Below are positions 15,909 to 25,100 of a stretch of DNA of 64,000 nucleotides, piece by piece. Under the pieces are notes generated by a model. The model searched no databases and was not told the DNA's origin. It was given only the letters and a program-made list of their open reading frames with translations. Position 1 is the first letter of the stretch; each line of letters starts with the position of its first letter. The translations under genes and the position numbers were made by a program. The stretch covers positions 282,184 to 346,183 of the forward strand of contig NZ_LDNB01000014.1 of assembly GCF_001026695.1 (NCBI RefSeq), written 5' to 3'. This stretch comes from Neobacillus vireti. Lineage in GTDB: Bacteria > Bacillota > Bacilli > Bacillales > Cytobacillaceae.

Positions 15909-18012
15909 TGTGACTCTAATCCATTCGATACCAGGAAGAACCAGATTAAGCCTAGGCGTTACCTATGCAAATGGGAAGGAAATTGAAGCTGTGTTTCGTT
16001 CTTTTCCATATGTGTACTCGGCTTCCTATACAAATGAAACGGGTTCATTGCTTCTCTATCATGATGATTGCTTGACATGGAATGATCTTTTTTTATTACT
16101 AGGACAACTTTTTCCGGAGCCAGAGGTAGTTGAAAAAAAGGAGCCTATGAATGCGAAGATTCCTTTTATTGAAATTCTCGTCTGTTTTAGCGCTTTTATG
16201 TATGAAACGTTGAAAGCAGCTTCCATCCCTTCGCAAGGACTGAGAAACGTGACAAAAGCATCTTCTCTTGCCGTCCTGCTTTCTTCTTACAATATTTTTA
16301 AAAATGGATTTTTATCGGTGATGACGACAGGAAAGCCGAATGCAGACACGCTAACTTCTGCAGCGTTACTTGCATCGATCGTAAAAGGCAATCCAAAATC
16401 AGCACTCATCATTTATTTAATGTCGACAATTAGTGAGTGGTTAACCGACTTTACTGCCTATAAAACAAGAAATTATGTTAGAGATATGTTAAGTGTCAAG
16501 GCCGACTATGTTTGGAAAGTCGACCATGCTGGAAAAGAAGTAAAGGTTTCGATTGATGAAATTACTGCTGGTGATCAGATAGTTGTTTTTCAAGGTGAGA
16601 AAGTAGTCGTAGATGGAACGATTCTGGAAGGAACGGCAGTTGTGGATGAATCTTCGATAACGGGTGAATATATCCCACGGGAGCTAACAACAGGGGAAAA
16701 GGTCTTTGCAGGGTCAATAGTAGTGGAAGGGAGCGTTAACATTCGCGTCGAAAAAGCTGGGGATGATACAGCCATATCAAGGATGATTCATCTTATTGAA
16801 GAAGCGCAAACAAAACAAGCTCCGATCCAATCTGTCGCCAACCGGTTGTCGGAAAAATTAGTTCCAGTTTCGTTTGTTCTCGCCGGCTTAATCTTTGTGG
16901 TCACAAGGGATTGGAATAAAGTATTGAACATGTTAGTCATTGATTATGTATGCGGTCTAAAGCTTTCAACCGCCACCGCCATCTCATCGTCCATTGGTTT
17001 AGCGGCGAAAAGCGGAATTTTAATCAAAGGCGGTCAAACCATCGAAAAGCTAGCCCAAATTGATACGGTTATTTTGGATAAGACGGGAACGATCACCGAG
17101 GGCAGGCCGATTGTAACAAAGATTATTACAGCAGAGAGCATGTCAGAAAATCAGGTGTTGAGTATAGCAGCGTCGGCTGAAGAACATTCCTCGCATCCGA
17201 TTGCTGAAGCAATTTGTAATAAAGCGAAGGAGCATAATCTCGACGTACCTGAGCATCAAGAAATTGACATGATTGTCGGAAAGGGTATCAAGGCAATCAT
17301 CAACGAAAAATTAGTACTCGTGGGCAGCAAATTATTTTTAGCGGATTGGAATATCCCACTGGAGCCATTAAAAAAGCTGAACAGTGAGGTTAACCCGGAA
17401 GAAAATATAGTTTATGTCGCTTATGATCAGCAATTAATCGGCATTATTATTTTACAAGACAAGATCAGAGAAGGAATGAAGCGATCGATTAATCAGATGA
17501 GGCGCCATGGTGTCGATGAGTTCATTATGTTAACTGGTGACCGTTACCATCCCGCGAAGAAGATCGTCGACGAGTTGGGAATGGATGCCTTTATTGCTGA
17601 AGCACTTCCTGAAGATAAAGCAAATTTTGTCATGAATTATAAACAAAAAACTGATGCTTTAATGATGGTTGGCGATGGAGTCAATGATGCTCCTGCACTT
17701 GCCTATGCAAATGTTGGGATCACGCTCGGAACGAAACGAACAGATATCGCCGTCGAAACAGCGGATGTCATTGTGACGACTGATGATCCATTAGCGTTGG
17801 CCGAAGTCATTAAAATGGCGCAAAAGACGATGAGGCTCATTTATCAAAATATTGTCGTGACGATTTTAGTTAATAGCGGAGCGATATTATTAGGAACACT
17901 AGGGATGATCTCACCTGTCCTTGGTGCTGCGATTCATAATGCGGCAACCATTGCTGTCGTTTTGAACAGTGGAAAAATCATTTTTTTAGGGGGAAAAGCG
18001 AGTGGAAATTAA
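15898..18012 (+). CDS. Atypical P1B-type metal-transporting ATPase (CtpC-like)
   Basis: 704-residue P-type ATPase. It begins with a PGRTR-type ferredoxin domain (VTLIHSIPGRTRLSLG, no CxxC). The actuator motif is SSITGEYIPR, the phosphorylation site is DKTGT (Asp394), the nucleotide-domain HP motif is SSHPIAEA, and the hinge is GDGVNDAPA. In the metal-site helix the usual CPC is replaced by YVC (residues 350-352, in VIDYVCGLKLSTATA), so the proline and first Cys are missing while Cys352 stays. This departs from Cu/Zn/Cd pumps and recalls the CtpC group linked to manganese or zinc in mycobacteria. With the MntR-like box upstream, Mn(II) is the best guess at substrate; direction is not known. 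Confidence 0.85.
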   Translation: MVHNVTLIHSIPGRTRLSLGVTYANGKEIEAVFRSFPYVYSASYTNETGSLLLYHDDCLTWNDLFLLLGQLFPEPEVVEKKEPMNAKIPFIEILVCFSAFMYETLKAASIPSQGLRNVTKASSLAVLLSSYNIFKNGFLSVMTTGKPNADTLTSAALLASIVKGNPKSALIIYLMSTISEWLTDFTAYKTRNYVRDMLSVKADYVWKVDHAGKEVKVSIDEITAGDQIVVFQGEKVVVDGTILEGTAVVDESSITGEYIPRELTTGEKVFAGSIVVEGSVNIRVEKAGDDTAISRMIHLIEEAQTKQAPIQSVANRLSEKLVPVSFVLAGLIFVVTRDWNKVLNMLVIDYVCGLKLSTATAISSSIGLAAKSGILIKGGQTIEKLAQIDTVILDKTGTITEGRPIVTKIITAESMSENQVLSIAASAEEHSSHPIAEAICNKAKEHNLDVPEHQEIDMIVGKGIKAIINEKLVLVGSKLFLADWNIPLEPLKKLNSEVNPEENIVYVAYDQQLIGIIILQDKIREGMKRSINQMRRHGVDEFIMLTGDRYHPAKKIVDELGMDAFIAEALPEDKANFVMNYKQKTDALMMVGDGVNDAPALAYANVGITLGTKRTDIAVETADVIVTTDDPLALAEVIKMAQKTMRLIYQNIVVTILVNSGAILLGTLGMISPVLGAAIHNAATIAVVLNSGKIIFLGGKASGN

Positions 18013-18580
18013 TTATCGGATCGCTCACAGTATTCCCGGCAGGCTGCGAGTCATTATTCCTGCTCTTAAAAACAACACTGCATATATAACGATTGAACGG
18101 ATGTTTTCTAGTTTAAAAGGAATACACAAGGTTCGAATTGAACCAATCATTCAATCGATGGTCATTGAATATGAACCTGCTGTAGTAGGAAGAAACATGA
18201 TTCTTCGCTATATTTCGTTATATTTTAGACAGTCCAGGTTCGAATCACTTGACAGCTTTATGGTCCAAGCCGGCCCCGACTTAAGGAAGGATATTTTCCG
18301 TTCCCTCAGTACTGGTGCACTTATTTTGGTGGCGTATTTAAGAAAAGGTTTTAGTCCTAGACCTGATCTATTTGTATATGCTGCTGTCATTTCGACTGCC
18401 TATATGGTCCTCACGCATGGGGAAAACAAATTCAGACACCCTGACGTGATCACAGGGATTGCGAGCATGTTCTCGTTGGGAGTAAGCAATATGTTACAAG
18501 TAGCCATGATCACTTGGGCTGTTAATGCACTTGAAATTTTTCAAGATATGAGGAGAAGTCATCGACTTCTTTACATATAA
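18002..18580 (+). CDS. HMA-like (IPGRLR) domain membrane protein, fourth gene of the operon
   Basis: 192 residues with an N-terminal PGR-type domain (RIAHSIPGRLRVIIPALK, then a strand SMVIEYEP) and at least two or three hydrophobic segments (GALILVAYL, FVYAAVISTAYMV, ITGIASMFSLGVSN). GTG 18002 overlaps the ATPase end by 11 bases and has GGGGG 7 bases upstream. In layout it resembles the cytosolic domain plus first membrane segments of the ATPase itself, as if split from a duplicated N-terminus. Function unknown; part of the same transport unit by operon structure. Confidence 0.72.
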   Translation: MEINYRIAHSIPGRLRVIIPALKNNTAYITIERMFSSLKGIHKVRIEPIIQSMVIEYEPAVVGRNMILRYISLYFRQSRFESLDSFMVQAGPDLRKDIFRSLSTGALILVAYLRKGFSPRPDLFVYAAVISTAYMVLTHGENKFRHPDVITGIASMFSLGVSNMLQVAMITWAVNALEIFQDMRRSHRLLYI

Positions 18581-18604
18581 AAATTATTCTTAGGGGGAAA
18601 CAAA

Positions 18605-18838
18605 ATGGCTTTAAATCGTGATTTCTTAATGGGATTTCTTTCAGGAACAGTAGTTGGCGCGGTAGGATACCGTTTGTATGAACAAAACAGCGGCCAGCTG
18701 AAAAGCTTGGTCCAAAGCAATGTACCAACACTAAGCTTTCAATCACCCAGAGGAGAGCTGACCGTAGAGGAACTAGTCAGCCAAAAAGAAAGATTAGAAG
18801 ATTTAATCGCAGAAAAAAAGGCCGTAGTAACTATATAA
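18605..18838 (+). CDS. Small single-pass membrane protein, last gene of the P-ATPase operon
   Basis: 77 residues. A hydrophobic N-terminal segment (DFLMGFLSGTVVGAVGYRLYE) is followed by a charged helix (LTVEELVSQKERLEDLIAEKK). ATG 18605 has AGGGGG upstream and lies 24 bases after the previous gene, inside the terminator-bounded operon. Mycobacterial CtpC is encoded beside small single-pass PacL proteins that act as its partners; this protein has a similar size and layout but lacks their Asp/His metal-binding tail, so it is an analogue by position only. Confidence 0.75.
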   Translation: MALNRDFLMGFLSGTVVGAVGYRLYEQNSGQLKSLVQSNVPTLSFQSPRGELTVEELVSQKERLEDLIAEKKAVVTI

Positions 18839-18843
18839 AGCGA

Positions 18844-18882
18844 AGGGACGAGGAGGCAAGCTTCTCGTCCCATTTTCTTTAA
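18844..18882 (+). terminator. Terminator of the P-ATPase operon
   Basis: GGGACGAG (18845-18852) pairs with CTCGTCCC, followed by ATTTTCTTT. A related hairpin, GGGAC...GTCCC, occurs at 18992-19010 in the following spacer without a clear T run. Confidence 0.8.
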
Positions 18883-19110
18883 TAGAGATGCTATTATTTT
18901 GAAACTAATGATGGTGAACGGCGTTAAAGATAGATAATTTCCAATAATAACAAATAAATCAAAAAGTGTTATTAATACCAAGACATTTAGTGGGACGAGG
19001 AGCCTGTCCCATGGTCTTACATAGTTCACAATAATGTCATTAGTAAAAATTACAATTAATTGTATTTTATGTTATACTCAATTTAAAATAATAGGAAAGC
19101 TGGTAGATTT

Positions 19111-19395
19111 ATGAAAAGTACTGGGATTGTCCGTAAGGTTGATGAGCTAGGCAGGATTGTGATACCAAAGGAATTAAGAAATACGCTCGATATTCAAATT
19201 AAAGATCCATTAGAGATATTTGTCGAAGAAGAGCGCATCATTTTACAAAAATATACGCCTTCTAATGTTTGTGCTGTTACTGGGGAAGTTACAAGCAAGA
19301 ATAAACTCTATCCTGGAGATATTATTCTAAGTCCAAAAGGGGCAGAAATTCTGTTTGAGCAATTAAAAGCAAATCTTCATGTAATAGGTTCATAG
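19111..19395 (+). CDS. AbrB/Abh-family transition-state regulator
   Basis: 94 residues, the usual size for AbrB. The N-terminal swapped-hairpin DNA-binding domain is typical: MKSTGIVRKVDELGRIVIPKELR, here with DPLEIFVEEERIILQKY. The C-terminal half (CAVTGEVTSKNKLYPG...LSPKGAEILFEQL) resembles the multimerisation domain of AbrB and Abh. It lacks the MF start of AbrB proper, and the middle of the protein is closer to Abh. It probably represses transition-phase genes. Single gene with its own terminator. Confidence 0.9.
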   Translation: MKSTGIVRKVDELGRIVIPKELRNTLDIQIKDPLEIFVEEERIILQKYTPSNVCAVTGEVTSKNKLYPGDIILSPKGAEILFEQLKANLHVIGS

Positions 19396-19397
19396 AG

Positions 19398-19446
19398 TTA
19401 TAAGAAAAGAGAGACAAGGGCAAACTGCTCTTTCTCTCTTTCTTTA
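19398..19446 (+). terminator. Terminator after the AbrB-like gene
   Basis: AAAGAGAGA and TCTCTCTTT arms, with further pairing inside, close a loop directly behind the stop codon; a T-rich run (CTTTATG) follows. Confidence 0.7.
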
Positions 19447-19497
19447 TGTTAAGCTGTAGTATATAATTCAAGGTTGGTAAATTATGAGGTGGTTTGA

Positions 19498-19944
19498 ATG
19501 GCGAAGTCAAAAAAATTCTGGGTGCTTGCGTTAATTATTTGGATGGCGGTAATCTTTTTGTTCACCCAGCTTCCATATTTTACTGGGGAAAATACGTCCA
19601 AAGCCATTTTTAAGTTGTTTGCTGTGGAACATGATATCACTCAATCATCAGATGCAGGATCGGTTCTAATAACGGCTGTTAATATTATTCTTAGAAAGGC
19701 GTCACATCTAACGGGATTTGGTATAATTGCCTTTTTGTTGTTTCAAGTATTCAGGAACTTTCGATTTCCCTATCTCCTTTCGTGGGTTCTTACGTTCCTG
19801 TATGCGATAACAGATGAATGGCATCAATCATTTGTGCCGGGCAGAACTGCCTCATTTCAAGATGTATTAATTGATGGCTTAGGGGCATTCATCGCCTTAC
19901 TGCTTACCTATTTATTTTCCTCGCGAAAAAGAAAAATTCGTTAG
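19498..19944 (+). CDS. VanZ-family membrane protein
   Basis: 148 residues with four hydrophobic segments. The family hallmark TDEWHQSFVPGRTASFQDVLID is present between segments 3 and 4, and RKASHLTGFGIIAFLL matches the second conserved region. VanZ-like proteins affect teicoplanin resistance in some Gram-positives, but in most bacilli their role is unknown. ATG 19498 has GAGGTGG upstream. Single gene; no clear terminator behind it. Confidence 0.88.
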   Translation: MAKSKKFWVLALIIWMAVIFLFTQLPYFTGENTSKAIFKLFAVEHDITQSSDAGSVLITAVNIILRKASHLTGFGIIAFLLFQVFRNFRFPYLLSWVLTFLYAITDEWHQSFVPGRTASFQDVLIDGLGAFIALLLTYLFSSRKRKIR

Positions 19945-20126
19945 CAAAAGTAGGAAGGAATATTCCAGTTCTTGTGTGTAGCGCTCCAGCGTGTTCTTAT
20001 TAAGCCTGAACATATTCGGAAAATTAATGCCTCTTTTTCGATACTTTTTATATGAATATTTAATGCTGCAGGAATTTCCTCCTTTTTTGTCGAATTCCCT
20101 TTTATTATGGTGAAAGGCTTATTGAG

Positions 20127-20399
20127 ATGAAAAAAATCCTATTTTTCCAAGAAAATGATAGAAAAAAACTCCTCTTTGAGGTGAATGAGAGGCTAATAAC
20201 AAAAAACAGATTGTTGAGGTTAATCATTTCAAATCCAGATAAAAAGACCAGTGTCATGCTAAGCCGACAGAAGAAAATTCGATACGAGGAACAAATCATG
20301 CTCCTTGAGGCAATAAGAAATAAGGTTATTTCTTGTGATAGTAGGGAACAGCTGAGGGAGATTAATAATTTGATTGATTCTTATAATTCCCTGAGCTAA
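20127..20399 (+). CDS. Hypothetical small charged protein
   Basis: 90 residues, rich in Lys, Arg, Glu and Leu, predicted mostly helical (for example RKKLLFEVNERLITKNRLLRLI and QIMLLEAIRNKV). I do not recognise the family. ATG 20127 has only a weak AAAGG upstream at a long distance. It ends 14 bases before the Mrr-like gene and may be cotranscribed with it. Confidence 0.5.
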   Translation: MKKILFFQENDRKKLLFEVNERLITKNRLLRLIISNPDKKTSVMLSRQKKIRYEEQIMLLEAIRNKVISCDSREQLREINNLIDSYNSLS

Positions 20400-20413
20400 G
20401 AGAGGTGAAATTT

Positions 20414-21097
20414 TTGAGTAAAAGAAGAACAAAGAAACAGCAGCGGGAATTAGAAGAAGGTTTAAAAGGCTTAATCTTTTTAGTCGCGGGGGCTTCTTAT
20501 TTATACACTAAGAGTTTATTAATGACGAGTATTTTTGTAGGTACCGCCCTCCTATTAATTATAGCGATAGCAATTTTTCAAAGTAAAAAGCGAAAAGAGC
20601 GGTTAAGAAATTCGGGGATTGTAGATATTGACTCAATGGATGGGATTCAGTTTGAGCATTATCTGAAGGAAGTGTATCTATCTAAAGGCTATGGGGCGGA
20701 AGTAACGAGTGCGAGTGGTGATTATGGGGCTGATTTAGTGCTCACTAAGGCTGGAAAAAAGATTGTCGTTCAAGCAAAACGCCATTCCAAGGATGTGGGC
20801 ATAAAGGCGGTTCAAGAAGTGATTGGAGCAAGGTCCTATTATGCGGCAACGGAGGCATGGGTCGTAACCAACAGCTATTTTACAAAAGCCGCAAAAGATT
20901 TGGCGCAGAAAAGCAATGTTATCCTAGTTGACCGTGATGAGCTAATCGATTTAATCCTCGGATTAAACGCAGCTGCTGTGGACAAGCCAAGCTCTACTAA
21001 AATTTTAAATTCTGTTTCTAGTTTGCCAAATTCTACATGCGGCAGATGCGGAAGTCCAATGGTCTTAAGAACAGGCAAAACCGGGAACTTTCTATGA
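20414..21097 (+). CDS. Membrane-anchored Mrr-type restriction endonuclease-like protein, zinc ribbon cut by TGA
   Basis: 227 residues. Two hydrophobic segments near the N-terminus (LIFLVAGASYLY, MTSIFVGTALLLIIAIAIF) precede a PD-(D/E)xK nuclease domain of the Mrr type: FEHYLKEVYLSKGYGAEVT, GDYGADLVL and VVQAKRH are the catalytic strands. Such membrane Mrr-like proteins often end in a topoisomerase-type C4 zinc ribbon. Here CGRCGSPMVLRTGKTGNFL is followed by TGA at 21095-21097, and the same frame continues with CSNFPKCRYT, the missing half of the ribbon. Family members have Gly at that place, so GGA probably became TGA. TTG 20414 is taken as start (GAGGTG 6 bases before); GTG 20405 is also possible. 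Confidence 0.85.
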   Translation: MSKRRTKKQQRELEEGLKGLIFLVAGASYLYTKSLLMTSIFVGTALLLIIAIAIFQSKKRKERLRNSGIVDIDSMDGIQFEHYLKEVYLSKGYGAEVTSASGDYGADLVLTKAGKKIVVQAKRHSKDVGIKAVQEVIGARSYYAATEAWVVTNSYFTKAAKDLAQKSNVILVDRDELIDLILGLNAAAVDKPSSTKILNSVSSLPNSTCGRCGSPMVLRTGKTGNFL

Positions 21098-21127
21098 TGC
21101 AGCAATTTTCCAAAATGCCGTTATACA

Positions 21128-21166
21128 AGGAAAGAATCCCATCACAAAAGTGACTGGGATTCTTTA
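21128..21166 (+). terminator. Terminator after the Mrr-like gene
   Basis: AAAGAATCCCA (from 21130) pairs perfectly with TGGGATTCTTT, giving an 11-bp stem. On the reverse strand a T run is also present, so it may serve the converging glutathione peroxidase gene too. Confidence 0.75.
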
Positions 21167-21178
21167 GGTTTCTATGAG

Positions 21179-21670
21179 CTAAACGTTGGATAACGACAAT
21201 AATTTTTTTATGTCATCCTCCATTTTGCTTGGTTCGGTAGTCGGTGCATAGCGTTCAACGACCTGGCCGTTTTGGTCGATAAGGAATTTGGTGAAATTCC
21301 ATTTGATATTTTTAGTGAGGAGGCCTCTTTTCTGTTCTTTTAAAAAAGTGAATAAAGGATCAGCATGATCGCCATTTACATCGACTTTTGCGAAGATTGG
21401 AAAGGTTACACCGTAGTTCCGCTGACAAAACTGAGTCGTTTCTTCAATAGCAGCAAACTCCTGATTGTTGAATTGTGCACATGGGAAGCCTAAAATCATT
21501 AACCCATGTTCGTTGTATTTCTCATATAATTCTTGAAGTCCTTTAAATTGGGGAGTAAAACCGCATTTGCTGGCGGTGTTTACAACTAGTAAGGGCTTGC
21601 CCTCGTATTCCTTTAATGCTTTCTCCTCACCATTGGTCTTCTTCACCTGAAAATCATAGACCGTTTTCAC
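21179..21670 (-). CDS. Glutathione peroxidase-family thiol peroxidase
   Basis: 163 residues, the standard size for bacterial BsaA/GPx proteins. It carries NTASKCGFTPQF with the peroxidatic Cys (in place of selenocysteine), GFPCAQFNNQE and the catalytic WNFTKFL. It reduces hydroperoxides in the cytosol, probably with thioredoxin as reductant in bacilli. GTG 21670 is chosen because AGGAGG lies 9 bases upstream and would otherwise be read as codons of an N-terminal RRRR extension. Single gene, converging with the Mrr-like gene. Confidence 0.92.
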   Translation of the reverse strand: MKTVYDFQVKKTNGEEKALKEYEGKPLLVVNTASKCGFTPQFKGLQELYEKYNEHGLMILGFPCAQFNNQEFAAIEETTQFCQRNYGVTFPIFAKVDVNGDHADPLFTFLKEQKRGLLTKNIKWNFTKFLIDQNGQVVERYAPTTEPSKMEDDIKKLLSLSNV

Positions 21671-21689
21671 GGCGCGCCGCCTCCTCATT

Positions 21690-22193
21690 TTAATCCTAGA
21701 TTAATTCGAATTCCTTTTTGTGGTAAGTTATCGCTTGTTTAATCTTAAGATATTTATTCAATCAATACAAAACTAATGCTTGGTGTCTCCTGTGTATCGG
21801 AGGCATTTTGTTCTTTGTGGGAAAATAAAACTATTTCATCATTAAATCCTAAAATTTAGTAACTCTAATCAATCAAATTAACTAGGAATAATGAATCTTT
21901 TTTTAAAATAATAGAAATTTATTGCGCTAGAAAGACCAAGAAAATGGTCCTATGGATTTATTTTTGATAGGAAACAAGCACTGTCGATGTTAATTTGGTC
22001 TTATTTTCCAATTTTCCCAACAGCAACGAAACTACCAATTTCTAATAACTGGAATTTATACGACGAAATTCGACACAAATACAAGCCTTAAAGGGCTATT
22101 TTTAAAGTAGCACCTAGAAATTGACATATAGTAGGCGCCAGGAAGGAGGGTAGTAGATTCATTGATTAGGAAAATACTTAGGGGGGTAAGAGG
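21690..22193. other. Intergenic region upstream of the bpr-like gene
   Basis: About 500 bases. A possible hairpin (TCTCC...GGAGGCATTTTG) lies at about 21780-21812. A single TTCGACA (22069-22075, reverse Spo0A-type box) and a TTGACA near 22123 without a good -10 are the only regulatory-looking words. No coding frame was found. Confidence 0.4.
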
Positions 22194-25100
22194 ATGAGAA
22201 GAAAGCAACGCCAGTGGTTATCGATTCTGCTCACCGCAATTCTAGTGTTGCCACTAATGATGCAGCAGCAAATGAATGTTGACGCGGCAACAAAAGGGGC
22301 CAGTGTTTCAGCAAAAGATGAGCTTACACCAAAACAAAAAGTAACCAATAAGTTGTACAAACAATTTGCTGATCAGGATAAAGTCACCTTTCTGATTAAA
22401 ATGAAAGAGCAGGTTGATGCTGAAAAGGTGGCCAAGGCAGCGGAGCAAAAAGCCACGCAGCAAAAGGCAACTCCTGCAAAAGCAAAATCATTGAAGCGAA
22501 ACACGCTTGTCTCTGAATTAAAAGCAAAGGCACAGGAAACACAGACTGACGTGTTAGCGTTTCTTCAGGAACAAGTAAAAGCTGGGAAGGCGAAGGATGT
22601 TCATTCCTACTTTATCGTGAATGCGATTGCGGTAACAGCAACACAAGAGGTCATGGAAAAAGCGGCTGCTTTCGCTGAGGTAGAAAAAATCCTTCCGAAC
22701 GAAACAAGACAATTATTCGTTCCGGAAAAATCTTCTGTAACAGCTGTCCAAGAACCTGCAGCTGCAACAACAGCGGTTGAATGGAATATTGACCGTGTTG
22801 GAGCTCCGGCTGTTTGGGAAATGGGGATTGATGGCAGCGGAGTTATCATCGGATCAATTGATACCGGGGTTCAATGGGATCACCCGGCATTAAAAGAAAA
22901 ATATCGCGGCTATAATCCGGCTACAGGTCAAGCGGATAATACGTATAGCTGGTTAGACGCAACTCGTGGTCAAACTTCACCATATGATGATCTTGGTCAT
23001 GGAACACATACAATGGGAACAATGGTTGGTTCAGAGCCGAACGGCTCCAATGCGATTGGTGTCGCACCGGGTGCAAAGTGGATTGCGGTAAAAGCATTCA
23101 CAGCAGCTGGCGGTACGGATGCAGATTTGCTAAGAGCGGGTGACTGGATGATTTCCCCAGGCGGAAACCCTGACAAGGCACCAGATGTCATCAATAATTC
23201 ATGGGGCGGAGGTCCTGGGATTGATGAATGGTACCGTCCGATGGTTCAGGCCTGGAGAGCAGCAGAAATCTTCCCTGAATTCTCTGCAGGAAATACAACC
23301 TTAAGTAATCCTGGCGGGCCTGGATCTGTTGCCAATCCGGCTAACTACCCGGAATCCTTCGCAACAGGGGCAACCGATATAAACAACAAACTTGGCAGCT
23401 TTTCCTTACTAGGACCATCTCCGTATGGAGAAATCAAACCTGAAATTGCTGCACCAGGTGTTAATATTCGTTCTTCCGTCCCTGGCGGCAGCTATGAAGG
23501 CGGCTGGAACGGGACATCGATGGCTGGTCCGCATGTTTCAGCAGCGATTGCCTTACTGAAGCAAGCAAATGCAAGTTTAACGGTGGATGATTTAGAAAGA
23601 ATTTTACAAACATCAGCGATTCCTTTAACAGACAGCAAATATCCGGAATCACCGAATAACGGTTATGGCTCAGGCTTATTGAATGTCTACGATGCTGTTT
23701 CGTCTGTTATGACCGGTTTAGGAAAACTTAAAGGCCAGGTAACAAAAGAAGGAGACGACAGTGAAGCACCGGTGTTAACGCATTCCCAACCTGCCACGGT
23801 TTTCGCAGGAATGCCGCTAACGTTACAAGCTTCAGCTGCCGACAATATTAGTGTAACAGAAGTATCGTTCCAATATCAAAAGCAAGATGGTTCGTGGACG
23901 ACCGTTGCCACAAAGCGGATTGGCGGCGACTATAAAAATGGAACGTACGAAGTGACGATTCCAGGTGAAGAGATTTCCGGCACGACATTCATCTATAAGT
24001 GGAAAGCACGTGATTTCGGCGGCAACGAAACCGTAAGTGAGCATACGATTACCGTTCTTCCAGGAATTACTGTCGGCTATGTGCAAGATTTTGAAAGTAA
24101 TCCTGATGGCTGGACTTCCTACGGTACCAATGATCCATGGCAGTGGGGTAAGCCGACAAGCGGTCCTAATAAAGCCTTCTCTGGTGAAAAAGTCTATGCG
24201 ACCAATTTAAGCGGAGCATACGCGAACAGCACAGACGCATCACTGCGGATGCCGCCAATTGATTTACCAGCAGGAAGCAGCTACCTGCAATTCAAGCAAT
24301 GGTACGAACTTGAAAGAAACTATGATTTCGGCCATGTGTATGTATCAACAGATGCGGTGAACTGGGTTCAAAAGCTTCGCGTCAATGATCTGTCGAATGG
24401 CTGGATTGACGGTCAGGTAGATTTAAGTGAATATGCAGGCCAAAGAGTTTACATTGCCTTCAATCTAAAAACAGATGGCAGTGTAGCGAAGCTTGGCTGG
24501 TATTTAGATGATGTCCGTTTAACCAATACACCACTCCCTGCTTCTCAAAAGGCAAGTTTAGGTGTTGAGCCAACAAAAGAAGAGCCATCGTCCAAAGTTG
24601 GAATGAAGGAAACAGTCAACCCGGATAAATTCACGTTGATGATGCCTGAGGTGAAAAAAGAGGCAACTGCAGAAAAGGCAGCCGCCCCAACGTTGTTGCC
24701 AATGCAGGCACAAGTGACGGTTGTGGAATCCGGCCGTTCGGTCAACACCAATCCAGCAAACGGAAGCTATGAGCTGACACATGCGACAGGAACGTTTACG
24801 GTTATCGCTGAATCCTATGGCTTTCAATCACAAACAAAAACAGTAACGATTGATCGTGACGGAGAAACGGCAGCAAACTTTACGCTTCAGGAATTAGCGA
24901 AGGGTACTGTATCGGGAACGATTAAGAATCAAGCTTCAGGAACTCCGGTTGCCGGGGCGACTGTATATGTCGTCGAAGATGCAGCCGTTCAACCAGTGCA
25001 AACAGATGCAAATGGACACTTTACGATCACTGCCTATGAAGGAGATTATACGTTAAAGGTGATTGCACCACGCTTCTATAGTCAAGAAGCAGCGATTAAA

